DNA of 64,000 nt from CAILQE01 sp036745415 (GCA_036745415.1 DAIOGF010000002.1:62001-126000); one strand, 5' to 3'; shown: positions 7,792 through 15,945, counted from the first letter of the stretch. Program-made: numbers and translations. Notes: a model not told the origin generated them from the letters alone.

Positions 7792-9633
7792 ATGGAAAAT
7801 AAAGACAATTTATACGCAATGAGACATTCATTAGCTCACATATTGGCTACAGCACTTAAGCACATTTATAAAGATGTTAGTTTCGGAGTTGGCCCTGTAG
7901 TAGAGAATGGCTTCTACTATGATGTTGTTCTAGAGAACGGAAATACTATTTCAGATGAAGATTTCAAAGGAATCGAAAAGGAAATGCATCAAATTATCAA
8001 ATCCAACAGTGATTTCAAGAAGAGCCTCAAATCTATCGATGAAGCTATAGAATGGGCAAAAGAAGGTAGCCAGAAATTTAAAATGGAACTTCTTAATGAC
8101 TTAAAGAGAGAGGGAACAACCTCTTTCAAAGATCTAGGTGGAAATGAACTTGGTGTTGATACTGATCAAGAATCTAAGGTTGAAGAAGTTAGTTTTTATA
8201 CAAATAACGATTTTACTGATTTATGTAGGGGGCCACACGTAGAAAGTACTGGTAAAGTAGGGCACTTCAAGCTTATAAGAGTAAGTGGAGCATATTGGAG
8301 AGGTAATGAGAAAAATGCTCAAATGCAAAGAGTGTATGGAGTTGCTTTTGAGACTAAGAAAGAGTTAGATGAGTTTCTGCAAAATCTTGAAGAAGCTAAG
8401 AAGAGAGATCATCGTAAGCTAGGACAGGAATTGGATCTTTTCGTGAGTAGCGATTTAGTTGGACCTGGTCTTCCTCTATTTAGCCCAAGAGGAACAATAC
8501 TCAGAAATGAACTTGTTAGATATTCAGAAGAGCTGCAAAGAAATGTAGGCTTTGAGGCCATATGGACTCCTCATATTGCTAAAACTGATTTATATAAGAA
8601 GTCCGGTCACTATGATAAGTATCCAGAGAGATTTGAGGCTACAAGTGTAGAGAGTGGTGAGCATTTCTTAATTCGACCTATGAGTTGTCCTCACGCAATA
8701 CAAATATATGCCTCTAGGCCTAGAAGCTATAAAGACCTACCTGTTAGATACATGGAAACAACTACTATGTATAGAGATGAAAAGAGTGGCGAACTACATG
8801 GATTAACGAGAGTTAGATCGCTCACAACTGATGATGGACATGAATTCGCTAGATTAGATCAAATCGAAGAGGAGATGTCTAACATTTTAAGTATTGTAGA
8901 TAGTATGTATAAGACACTAGATTTGCCCTTAAGCATCGATCTTTCATTTAGAGATTCTAGCGAAAAGTACTTTGGAGATAAAGAATTATGGAATAAGGCC
9001 GAAGGCATAATTGAAGAAGTAGCCAATAAATTAAAATTAGATTTTAAAAAAGTTGAAGGTGAAGCTGCTTTTTACGGACCAAAAATAGATATTCATGTTA
9101 AGGACTCCCTGGGAAGAAAATGGCAATGCGCAACTGTGCAGCTAGATTTCATTCAGCCAGAGAGATTTGAGCTTGAATATACAGATACTGACGGCCTAAA
9201 GAAGCGTCCGGTCATGATACATAAGGCAATACTAGGTTCTATTGAAAGATTCTTGGGTGTCTACATAGAACATACCGCAGGAAAGTTCCCATTGTGGCTG
9301 GCGCCAGAACAACTCAGAGTTATAACTCTAAATCAAAGTGATGAAATAGTGGATTATGCCAGCGATTTCGTTAAACAGGCTAGAGAAAAAGGTCTAAGAG
9401 TTAAATTGGATAATGATAACGAATCTGTTGGAAAGAAAATTCGTAATGCTGAAATAATGAAAGTTCCATATATTGTAGTTGTTGGTCCAAAGGAAGTTGA
9501 AAGCTCAGAAATAATGCCTAGAATTAGAACTGACCTAGTTGTCGGAGAAGAACAAAAGAACCATAAATTAGAAGATTTCTTGAATATTTTGTCTGAAGAA
9601 TATTCAACTCGAAGTAACAAAACTCTACTTTAA
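7792..9633 (+). CDS. thrS: Threonine--tRNA ligase
   Basis: ThrRS joins threonine to tRNA-Thr and edits mischarged serine. The editing-domain zinc ligands appear at H12 and H16 (HSLAH) and in LCRGPH near 150. The catalytic core carries RPMSCPHA, the motif-2 loop YMETTTMYRDEKSGEL and the motif-3 IHKAILGSIERF, and the anticodon-binding domain closes the protein. At 613 residues it begins directly with the editing domain, so the usual N-terminal TGS domain is missing. It is preceded by a T-box leader and followed one base later by miaA, forming an operon. Confidence 0.97.
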   Translation: MENKDNLYAMRHSLAHILATALKHIYKDVSFGVGPVVENGFYYDVVLENGNTISDEDFKGIEKEMHQIIKSNSDFKKSLKSIDEAIEWAKEGSQKFKMELLNDLKREGTTSFKDLGGNELGVDTDQESKVEEVSFYTNNDFTDLCRGPHVESTGKVGHFKLIRVSGAYWRGNEKNAQMQRVYGVAFETKKELDEFLQNLEEAKKRDHRKLGQELDLFVSSDLVGPGLPLFSPRGTILRNELVRYSEELQRNVGFEAIWTPHIAKTDLYKKSGHYDKYPERFEATSVESGEHFLIRPMSCPHAIQIYASRPRSYKDLPVRYMETTTMYRDEKSGELHGLTRVRSLTTDDGHEFARLDQIEEEMSNILSIVDSMYKTLDLPLSIDLSFRDSSEKYFGDKELWNKAEGIIEEVANKLKLDFKKVEGEAAFYGPKIDIHVKDSLGRKWQCATVQLDFIQPERFELEYTDTDGLKKRPVMIHKAILGSIERFLGVYIEHTAGKFPLWLAPEQLRVITLNQSDEIVDYASDFVKQAREKGLRVKLDNDNESVGKKIRNAEIMKVPYIVVVGPKEVESSEIMPRIRTDLVVGEEQKNHKLEDFLNILSEEYSTRSNKTLL

Positions 9634-9634
9634 A

Positions 9635-10513
9635 ATGCCTAAACTGCCTCCACTAGTAATAATAGTCGGTGAAACGGCCAGTGGTAAAACTGGTCTTGCT
9701 ATAAAATTAGCCAAAGAATTGAACGGCGAAATAATAAATGCAGATTCCTGGGCTGTTCGTAGAGAGCTTAATATAGGAACCGCTAAACCAACACCTGAAG
9801 AGCAAGCAGCAATTAAACATCACCTTATAGATATAGTGGATCCTGACGAAGAGTTTAATGCTATGGAGTTTAAAAAGCTTGCTTTGAGTGCTATAGGTGA
9901 CATTTATTATAGAAATAAACTTCCAATCATAGTCGGTGGTACTGGTTTATATATAGATAGTCTAATATATGATTTTGAATTCTTACCTAAAAAAACAATT
10001 GTTGATAGGGATGAATTTAACAATAAGAGCATCGATGAGCTCCTTGATATTATAAGGAGCTTAAATATTGACACCGAAGGAATAGATCTCGGAAACAAAC
10101 GCAGATTAATTAGGCTTATTGAAACGGGTGGAGCTAAACCCAAGAAAAAGAGTCTAAGGGCCAACACCTTAATACTCGGTATAAAGTGGCCTAGAGAAAC
10201 ATTAAAAGAAAGAATTACTCTTAGAGTAGATGAAATGTTAAAAGAAGGCTTGGAGGATGAAGTAAGAAAGCTGCACGAAAAATATGGCTGGAACGATGAG
10301 ATTTTGAAGGGGGTTGGCTATAGGCAATGGCAATTATATTTTGATGGAGGACAAAGTCTAGAGGAAACTAGACAGCAGATAATCTCTGCAACATTAGGAT
10401 TAGCCAAGAAGCAAAGAACCTGGTTTAAACGGAATAATAGTATTCAATGGATAGATTCATCTGTAAAGTTGGATCATATTGTAGAACTTATAACAACAAC
10501 TCTGGACATATAG
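9635..10513 (+). CDS. miaA: tRNA dimethylallyltransferase
   Basis: MiaA prenylates A37 of tRNAs that read UNN codons. The P-loop GETASGKT is at 12-19, followed by DSWAVRRELNIGTAKPTPEE (substrate binding) and IIVGGTGLYI; the C-terminal KGVGYRQW motif is also present. Length (292) is slightly below the usual 300-316. The start is one base after the thrS stop, so it shares the T-box control. The prenyl donor must come from isoprenoid synthesis or the host, which I cannot see here. Confidence 0.95.
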   Translation: MPKLPPLVIIVGETASGKTGLAIKLAKELNGEIINADSWAVRRELNIGTAKPTPEEQAAIKHHLIDIVDPDEEFNAMEFKKLALSAIGDIYYRNKLPIIVGGTGLYIDSLIYDFEFLPKKTIVDRDEFNNKSIDELLDIIRSLNIDTEGIDLGNKRRLIRLIETGGAKPKKKSLRANTLILGIKWPRETLKERITLRVDEMLKEGLEDEVRKLHEKYGWNDEILKGVGYRQWQLYFDGGQSLEETRQQIISATLGLAKKQRTWFKRNNSIQWIDSSVKLDHIVELITTTLDI

Positions 10514-10550
10514 ATTTTATTTTGCATAAATAATTTGTTAATATAAGTAA

Positions 10551-11156
10551 ATGATTGAGCAACTCTTTGGGTCTAAAACTAGGGTAAAATTACTGCAACT
10601 CTTTTACAGTAATCCAAATAGATCTTTTTATGTTAGAGAAATCACCAGAAAAATAGATGAACAAATTAACTCAGTTAGAAGAGAGCTGAGTAATTTATTG
10701 GCTATTGGTATTATCGTTTCAGACAGCAATAACAATAAACTTTATTATGAAGTTAATCAGAAATTTAAATTCTATGGTCAATTGAAGGATATTTTTTCAG
10801 AATCATCTTCAACTAAAAGTACTAAAAAAACTAAAGATGGTGAAACTGCAGACAACAAGACTAATAATGATTTAAGAATGGTTGGACACGTAGAGCTGGC
10901 TATATTAACTGGTCAATTTACTAGAGATAATTCAGTGGCTGTAGATTTGTTAGTTGTTGGAGATATTAATCCTAATGCATTAAGTAAGTATGTTGACGAA
11001 CTAGAGGCCAAAGAAGGAAAATCTATAAGATATTCATTAATGAAAATGTCAGATTTTAAATATAGAATGGATATAAGGGATAGATTCTTAACATCGGTTT
11101 TGAATTCAAAGAAGCAAGTTTTAGTAGATGAGAATAATATATTAAATAATCAATAA
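10551..11156 (+). CDS. Winged-helix protein with nucleotidyltransferase-like domain
   Basis: The 201-residue protein starts with a winged-helix domain (about 1-75; KTRVKLLQLFYSNPNRSFYV, then EITRKI) of the ArsR/MarR kind. A low-complexity Ser/Thr/Lys linker follows (about 83-105), then a domain with a degenerate minimal-nucleotidyltransferase look (VDLLVVGDINPNALSKYV). The two-aspartate catalytic motif is not complete, so this is probably a sensor or regulator rather than an enzyme. The -10 box TAATAT lies six bases before the ATG, so the mRNA looks leaderless. The metallo-hydrolase-fold gene follows after 11 bases. Confidence 0.65.
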   Translation: MIEQLFGSKTRVKLLQLFYSNPNRSFYVREITRKIDEQINSVRRELSNLLAIGIIVSDSNNNKLYYEVNQKFKFYGQLKDIFSESSSTKSTKKTKDGETADNKTNNDLRMVGHVELAILTGQFTRDNSVAVDLLVVGDINPNALSKYVDELEAKEGKSIRYSLMKMSDFKYRMDIRDRFLTSVLNSKKQVLVDENNILNNQ

Positions 11157-11167
11157 GAGGGAAGTAT

Positions 11168-11791
11168 ATGGATTTACAATATTACGGAGCAAACTGTTTA
11201 ACATTAAGTTATAAGAATACAAGACTAGTTATAGATGATAACTTAAGTGAATTAGGAAAAAAATCAATCACTAAAGATACTGACGTAGCTTTATATACTT
11301 TCGAAGAATACCCAAAAACTGATGCAAGATTGAAGTTTAATGGAGCTGGTGAATATGAAATAGGCGACATGTCAGTAATCGGAATAGATACTAAACCATT
11401 CATGAATGACGATTCTAATAAGAAAACATCAATGTTCAAGATTATTGCCGGTGATGTTTCAGTATTAATAACTGGACATATTTTAGGTGAATTCAATCAA
11501 GATGAACTAGAGAAAATTGGAAGCATAGATGTATTGGTCGTGCCTGTAGGTAATAATGGCTATACTCTAGACCCAGTAGGTGTATTGAAGCTTATAAAAG
11601 ACTTAGAGCCAAAGGTGGTCGTTCCTACGCACTATAAGAGCTCTAAGGTGAATTATCCTATTGATCAGATTGAATTAGACGCTGCAGTTAAAGAGCTAGC
11701 TATGGATGTAAAAGAGAAAGTTGCTAAATTAAAAATAAAACCAGCTGAATTAAACGAAGTAACTCAGCTGGTTGTAGTTGAAGAAGCTTAG
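11168..11791 (+). CDS. Metallo-beta-lactamase-fold protein lacking the HxHxDH motif
   Basis: The 207-residue protein has the fold order of UPF0173-type hydrolases: MDLQYYGANCLTLSYKNTRLVIDD at the start, the repeated beta-sandwich, and VVVPTHYKSS near residue 160. The metal-binding HxHxDH loop, expected after the second strand, is replaced by DVALYTFEEYPKTDA. The late histidine remains. It is therefore probably inactive as a hydrolase or has altered metal binding. An AGAGGGAAG Shine-Dalgarno precedes the start, and it is cotranscribed with the winged-helix gene, perhaps as its partner or ligand sensor. Confidence 0.7.
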   Translation: MDLQYYGANCLTLSYKNTRLVIDDNLSELGKKSITKDTDVALYTFEEYPKTDARLKFNGAGEYEIGDMSVIGIDTKPFMNDDSNKKTSMFKIIAGDVSVLITGHILGEFNQDELEKIGSIDVLVVPVGNNGYTLDPVGVLKLIKDLEPKVVVPTHYKSSKVNYPIDQIELDAAVKELAMDVKEKVAKLKIKPAELNEVTQLVVVEEA

Positions 11792-11797
11792 AATAGC

Positions 11798-11992
11798 TTA
11801 TTTAGCTATTAGGCCTTGCTTCTTTAGAGTTCTAATGCCTTGAGTGCTAATTTTTACATTAACTTTCTTGCCATTTAAAACAATAGTCTTCTTCTGAAGA
11901 TTAGGTTTCCAAACTCTTTTTGTGTGTCTCTGACTGAAGCTAACATTATTTCCATACTGTTTGCCTTTGCCTGTAATTTCACATTTTTGCAT
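11798..11992 (-). CDS. rpmB: 50S ribosomal protein bL28
   Basis: The 64-residue protein has the standard bL28 order: CEITGKGKQYGNNVSFSQ, then TKRVWKPNLQKK and the tail VKISTQGIRTLKKQG. It is a small exit-site protein of the large subunit. The family's N-terminal cysteine C4 is present but the paired zinc ligands are not. Convergent with the metallo-hydrolase-fold gene, seven bases away. Confidence 0.95.
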   Translation of the reverse strand: MQKCEITGKGKQYGNNVSFSQRHTKRVWKPNLQKKTIVLNGKKVNVKISTQGIRTLKKQGLIAK

Positions 11993-12121
11993 AATTATTA
12001 ATTCCTTATGTATTCAAGGTGTAATTTTACTAAAAAAAAGTACTTTAGTCAATCAGAGAAGCCACTTTAAAATGAATATGGTTTTTAATTAAGCATTAAA
12101 TAAAATATAATTAATACATAG

Positions 12122-12754
12122 ATGTTTAGTGGACTTACTTATTTAGAGATATTTGTTTTATTAATTAGCCTAATTATTTCTATTACATTACATGAAGCTA
12201 TGCATGGATATGTTGCGCATTGGCTAGGTGATGATACCGCAGAGAACCACGGTAGATTAACTCTAAATCCATTAAAAAGCATAGATCTATACACTACAAT
12301 ATTGCTTCCAATGATTTTAATTGCCCTTGGAGCATTTCCGATAATGGCAGCTAAGCCTGTTCCAGTAGATTTTTACAGATTAAAATTTGAAGAATACGGA
12401 ATGGCTTTAGTGGGTCTCGCTGGACCGCTAACAAACTTTGCATTAGCCGCTCTAGCGGGAATTGTACTGAGATTTAATTATTCTAGTCTTGGATATGCTT
12501 TATCTAAAGACCTACTTCTTTTTATTGAGACAAACGTTGCTCTATTCGTTTTTAATATGATTCCATTTCCACCATTGGACGGATCCAGAGTTTTATATGC
12601 ATTTGCTCCGGAATCATTAAGGAAATTTATGACTCAAATAGAATCATATGGATTTTTATCTATATTGTTATTATTCATAGTTCTTATTCAGGTTCCTGCA
12701 TTCTCGCAAGCCTTATCAAATATAGAATCAGGCTTAATTCATTTCTTAGTTTAG
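12122..12754 (+). CDS. Site-2 protease family (M50) membrane metalloprotease
   Basis: The 210-residue protein has five to six hydrophobic segments. The zinc site is HEAMH (residues about 24-28), and the second conserved motif NMIPFPPLDGSRVL provides the aspartate ligand near residue 150. It has the short M50B layout (YwhC-like), without the PDZ domain of the RseP at 63.2 kb. It would cut membrane-embedded substrates, target unknown. TATAAT lies ten bases before the ATG without a Shine-Dalgarno, so the mRNA is probably leaderless. Confidence 0.88.
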   Translation: MFSGLTYLEIFVLLISLIISITLHEAMHGYVAHWLGDDTAENHGRLTLNPLKSIDLYTTILLPMILIALGAFPIMAAKPVPVDFYRLKFEEYGMALVGLAGPLTNFALAALAGIVLRFNYSSLGYALSKDLLLFIETNVALFVFNMIPFPPLDGSRVLYAFAPESLRKFMTQIESYGFLSILLLFIVLIQVPAFSQALSNIESGLIHFLV

Positions 12755-12756
12755 TC

Positions 12757-12905
12757 TATAATGTAACTTATCGGAGTCGAGCGTATGATTATCTGAATAT
12801 ATACGCAATAGGGAAATCAATATTATTTGATGCCGTGGTATCAAAATGAGGTTACCCACCTGGATTTTTCCAGATGATCAAAATCGGCTCCGATTTTTTA
12901 ATTTC
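12757..12905 (+). ncRNA. Unidentified structured RNA with own promoter and terminator
   Basis: TATAAT (12757-12762) is followed from about 12769 by a transcript whose 5' end ATCGGAGTCGA (12769-12779) pairs with TCGGCTCCGAT (near 12884-12894), just before a six-T run. Inside are GCGTAT/ATACGC, ATCAA/TTTGAT, AGGT/ACCT and CTGGA/TCCAG hairpins. The outer stem makes this a closed multi-branched RNA of about 130 nt. I see no tmRNA, SRP or known riboswitch motif. It lies between a protease gene and tRNA-Pro and contains no convincing frame. Confidence 0.6.
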
Positions 12906-12909
12906 TAAA

Positions 12910-12986
12910 TGGTCGGGATGACAGGACTTGAACCTGCGACCTCACGGCCCCCAGCCGTGTGCGCTAGCCAACTGCGCTACACCCCG
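12910..12986 (-). tRNA. tRNA-Pro (GGG)
   Basis: On the minus strand CGGGGTG pairs with CATCCCG, the anticodon loop is CTGGGGG (GGG) on CACGG/CCGTG, discriminator A, encoded CCA. Confidence 0.95.
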
Positions 12987-13037
12987 CAATATTTAAATAG
13001 TTTATCATCTTATCTTATCTCATGTTAAGATTTATGC

Positions 13038-13742
13038 ATGTGGCAAGAAACAAAACACGGATTATATAGACAATTTAATTTTACCAATTTTGATGAAGCA
13101 TTCAGATTTATGACTGAAGTAGCCAGATTGGCTAGAAAGTTTAATCATCATCCCAGATGGGAAAATGAATGGAGTGTGGTTCAAATATGGCTTATAACTC
13201 ACGAAAGTAATGAAAAAATCACAGATAAAGATCGAGAACTTGCAAAAGCCATAGATGAAATAGATATTACTCCAAAACCAGAAGTTAAAACTGAAGAACA
13301 CACTAAAGCTAATGAAGATCCAGTTCATGCGATAAAGATATTCGCTGACGGAGGATCTAGAGGCAACCCTGGTCCATCTGCGTCAGGATATGTAATATTT
13401 GATGGCGAAGATAATCTTATAGTTGAGAAGGGTGTCTATTTAGGCATTACTACCAATAACCAAGCTGAATATACAGCATTAAAATTAGCTGTTGAGAATG
13501 CGGTTAGTTTGGGCGCTAGGGAAGTTGAAGTCTACATGGATAGCTTACTTGTGATTAATCAGTTAAAAGGTATTTTTAAGGTAAAAAACAGAGATCTTTG
13601 GCCTCTTAATCAATCTATTAAAGAAACTTGTAAGAAATTTAGAAAAGTAACATTTCAACATGTGCCAAGAGAGCTAAACAAACTAGCTGATGCTCAGGTT
13701 AATAAGGCTCTTGATGAGAGCCTAGCAAAAAATAGTCTTTAG
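13038..13742 (+). CDS. Pterin-4a-carbinolamine dehydratase-like domain fused to RNase HI
   Basis: Residues 1-75 resemble DCoH/pterin-carbinolamine dehydratase: FNHHPRWENEW with H37, H38, P39, then W45, H55 and D65, at the spacing of the family signature, although the residue before is R rather than an acid or K. A linker (about 76-98) leads to an RNase HI domain with GGSRGNPGPS and catalytic D104, E144, D168 and D218. RNase HI removes RNA from RNA-DNA hybrids. The function of the front domain is unclear, since no aromatic hydroxylase is seen; it might mediate dimerisation or RNA binding. The start at 13038 makes the first domain slightly short. Confidence 0.8.
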   Translation: MWQETKHGLYRQFNFTNFDEAFRFMTEVARLARKFNHHPRWENEWSVVQIWLITHESNEKITDKDRELAKAIDEIDITPKPEVKTEEHTKANEDPVHAIKIFADGGSRGNPGPSASGYVIFDGEDNLIVEKGVYLGITTNNQAEYTALKLAVENAVSLGAREVEVYMDSLLVINQLKGIFKVKNRDLWPLNQSIKETCKKFRKVTFQHVPRELNKLADAQVNKALDESLAKNSL

Positions 13743-13745
13743 CGG

Positions 13746-13751
13746 TATAAT
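13746..13751 (+). promoter_or_regulatory. -10 box of rnpB
   Basis: TATAAT lies seven bases before the first paired base of the RNase P RNA and four bases after the RNase HI stop. Confidence 0.7.
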
Positions 13752-13757
13752 ATAGGC

Positions 13758-14113
13758 GTAGATCACTGGCTGATCGCGTACATTTAAATACGAGGAAAGT
13801 CCGGGCAGCAAAGGGAAAAGGTAGTTGCTAACGGCAACCAAACGTTAAGTTTAGGGAAAGTGCCACAGAAACGATACTTCCGATTTATTCGGTAAAGGTG
13901 AAAAGAGTGAGGTAAGAGCTCACATTTTTGTACGGTGACGTACGAAAAAGGTAAACCCTACCTGCTGCAAGGAGATGGATTTTTTGAGTCTAAAGCTCAA
14001 AGTGTCCCGCTAATATCCACAATAACCGCTCGAGCCCTCAAGTAATTGAAGGCCAAGATAGATGATCGGCTCCTATTTATTTAGGAACAGAACCCGGCTT
14101 ATAGGTGGTCTAC
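13758..14113 (+). ncRNA. rnpB: RNase P RNA
   Basis: The 5' end GTAGATCACT pairs with the 3' end AGGTGGTCTAC (P1). The universally conserved blocks are present: GAGGAAAGTCCGGGC, AGTGCCACAGAAACG, GGTAAACCC, and ACAGAACCCGGCTTATAG near the 3' end. It is the catalytic RNA that trims the 5' ends of tRNA precursors. About 356 nt, a normal bacterial size. Confidence 0.96.
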
Positions 14114-14118
14114 AAAAT

Positions 14119-14153
14119 AAAACCAGCTTTATTCTAAGCTGGTTTTATTTTTT
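14119..14153 (+). terminator. Terminator of rnpB
   Basis: AAAACCAGCTT-TATTCT-AAGCTGGTTTT forms an 11-base-pair hairpin with a T-rich tail. Confidence 0.88.
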
Positions 14154-14168
14154 GTTAAGTTAAATTTT

Positions 14169-14513
14169 TTACTTTATAACTTTTTTAACTAGAGCAGTGA
14201 ACGCATTTGGTTCATTTACCGCTAATTCAGATAAAATCTTTCGATCAAGCTGAATATTAGCTACTTTAAGAGCTGCAATAAATTTAGAATAGTTAGTACC
14301 ATTCAATTTAGCTGCTGCATTAATTCTAGTATTCCAAGTTTGTCTGAAAGTTCTTTTCTTATTCTTACGATCTCTTGTAGCGTAAGCTAGAGATTTAGTA
14401 ATAGCTTGTTTGCTTCTTCGAACACTAGATCGATAAGATCGACTGTATCCTTTAACTGACTTTCTAACTTTTTGGTGTCTCTTGTGTGCTGTAACGCCTC
14501 TTTTTACTCTCAT
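14169..14513 (-). CDS. rplT: 50S ribosomal protein bL20
   Basis: The 114-residue protein has the basic N-terminus [15 protein letters not shown] and the conserved central segment [18 protein letters not shown]. bL20 is an early assembly protein of the large subunit and in some bacteria represses its own operon by binding the leader. It is the last gene of infC-rpmI-rplT, nine bases after rpmI. Confidence 0.96.
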   Translation of the reverse strand: MRVKRGVTAHKRHQKVRKSVKGYSRSYRSSVRRSKQAITKSLAYATRDRKNKKRTFRQTWNTRINAAAKLNGTNYSKFIAALKVANIQLDRKILSELAVNEPNAFTALVKKVIK

Positions 14514-14522
14514 GATTCTCCT

Positions 14523-14717
14523 TTAAACCCCCAACTTAGTCTTAATAACTCTAGCTACTTTACCGCTTCTAGTCTCAAGACCTTTTAGGCTTCTTTTTCT
14601 AGAACCAGACTTTTTCATTAAAAAGTGGTTTCTGTTAGGGTGTCCTACTCTAACTTTTCCGTTCTTGGAAATTTTAACGCGATCTTTTGTACCGCTATGA
14701 GTTTTTAGCTTTGGCAT
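14523..14717 (-). CDS. rpmI: 50S ribosomal protein bL35
   Basis: The 64-residue protein starts MPKLKTHSGTKDRVKISKNGKV, the standard bL35 opening, and contains RNHFLMKKSG. It overlaps the end of infC by 23 bases, so translation is probably coupled. Confidence 0.95.
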   Translation of the reverse strand: MPKLKTHSGTKDRVKISKNGKVRVGHPNRNHFLMKKSGSRKRSLKGLETRSGKVARVIKTKLGV

Positions 14718-15225
14718 GGTTGTTGCTCCTTATTACGAAACTTAATTGTCTACCTGCAAGTGTAGGGTTTTGGTCTACTATTATACTGTCTCCGAACTTT
14801 TCAGTAATCTTGTTTGCAAGATTAAAGCCTAATTCCTTATGAGCTTGCTCGCGGCCCTTATACATAATGTTGAATTTTACTTTATGGCCACTTTCAAGGA
14901 ATTTGGTTGCCTTGTTGATTTTGATAGCTAGATCGTTTTCTCCAATCTTTAGCCCAAATCTTATTTGCTTTAGTTCTACTGTTTTGGCGGCTTTTTTACT
15001 CTTCTGAAGTTGTTTAGTCTTCTTGTAGTTGTATTTTCCCCAATCAGTAATCTTAGCTATAGGCGGATCAGACTCTGGAGATATTTCCACCAGATCCAAA
15101 TCACGTTCTTCGGCAATACTAATCGCTTCTGCTAGGCTTAAGATTCCTAATTGTTTTCCGTCATCGTCGATGACTCGAAGTCTAGGTGATCTTATTTCGC
15201 CATTCAAGCGAGTTATCTTAGCTAT
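14695..15225 (-). CDS. infC: Translation initiation factor IF-3 (ATA start)
   Basis: IF-3 binds the 30S subunit and checks the start codon. Homology runs upstream of the TTG at 15207: the preceding codons read IAKITRLNGEIRSP, as in the family. The only in-frame codon with a properly spaced Shine-Dalgarno (AGGGAG, 15240-15235, nine bases away) is ATA at 15225-15223, and an in-frame TAG lies two codons before it. This matches the rare AUU/AUA start that lets IF-3 repress its own translation in other bacteria. The protein would have 176 residues. The TTG start remains possible but has no ribosome site. Confidence 0.9.
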   Translation of the reverse strand: MAKITRLNGEIRSPRLRVIDDDGKQLGILSLAEAISIAEERDLDLVEISPESDPPIAKITDWGKYNYKKTKQLQKSKKAAKTVELKQIRFGLKIGENDLAIKINKATKFLESGHKVKFNIMYKGREQAHKELGFNLANKITEKFGDSIIVDQNPTLAGRQLSFVIRSNNHAKAKNS

Positions 15226-15240
15226 AGACTATTTCTCCCT

Positions 15241-15460
15241 TCGTGCTTAATTAAACTTTTATCATATGTATTTTAACAGATAGAATCGTTTCGGTCAATA
15301 AAGCTTATATTAAAAGCCCTGGTTTTTAGGCCAGGGCAGTCGTTTTTGTTTTATTAATTGTGTTTTTTGATAAAGCCCTTAAATGGAACAACGGCCTGCG
15401 AGGAGCCGTTGTTTCAGAAAGCTTGTTTTTGTTTTTGAGCACTTATTTTGTTCAGTGCTA
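15241..15460 (-). promoter_or_regulatory. Structured leader of the infC operon (possible attenuator)
   Basis: About 220 bases separate the promoter from infC. A nine-base-pair hairpin lies at 15413-15387 (AACAACGGC/GCCGTTGTT). A terminator-like hairpin at 15337-15311 (GCCCTGG/CCAGGGC then TTTT) follows. AAGGGC at 15380-15375 can pair instead with the 5' arm of that hairpin, so two alternative folds are possible. bL20 control of such leaders is known in Firmicutes. Confidence 0.55.
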
Positions 15461-15465
15461 AAGAT

Positions 15466-15494
15466 ATAATAATTAATAATTTAAGACTAGTCAA
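15466..15494 (-). promoter_or_regulatory. Promoter of infC-rpmI-rplT
   Basis: TTGACT (15494-15489) and TATTAT (15471-15466), 17-base spacer, start near 15459. Confidence 0.7.
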
Positions 15495-15650
15495 TAACTT
15501 TTATGCTTAATTTTAAATAAAGCTGTGTATAACTATTCTAAACTGTTAAATAACCCTATTAATATAACTTTACAACGTTATATTTGAACAATTATTTGTT
15601 CTTTATTTGTATTTAATAATGATCTAAAAGGGCGCCAATAAATGAAGCAT

Positions 15651-15945
15651 TAGCATTTTATATATTGACTTTTTAGACTAAAAATGCTACATTAAAAGGG
15701 TAAGTTAAATTACAAAAACAAAAAACACTTACAATTTAAAATCTAGTTGGGATCTCGTGGGACAAAACTAGTAAATATCGCTCAATTTAGCCCTAAAAGC
15801 TAATAGAGCGGTCAGTCAATAGCCGATAGGTAGCAAGCGCTAATCAAGTAATTTTAATAGGGCGGTTTTGCTACCTCGGCATCTTAGTAATATTAAAATA
15901 AAAGATACTGCTCTATAATTAATGGGGCAGTATTATTAATTAGAG
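15651..15945 (+). ncRNA. Unidentified multi-hairpin RNA with its own promoter
   Basis: The promoter TTGACT (15665-15670)-17-TACATT (15688-15693) is flanked by a perfect nine-base inverted repeat (TAGCATTTT 15651-15659, AAAATGCTA 15681-15689). The transcript would contain five hairpins in a row: 15700-15732 (GTAAGT), 15743-15771 (CTAGTT), 15779-15810 (CGCTC plus inner TTAGC), 15822-15880 (a long GCCGA-AGGTAGCAA stem) and 15905-15933 (ATACTGC). It ends just before the membrane protein gene at 15952. It may be a stand-alone RNA or a riboswitch-like 5' leader. I recognise no known class. Confidence 0.6.
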
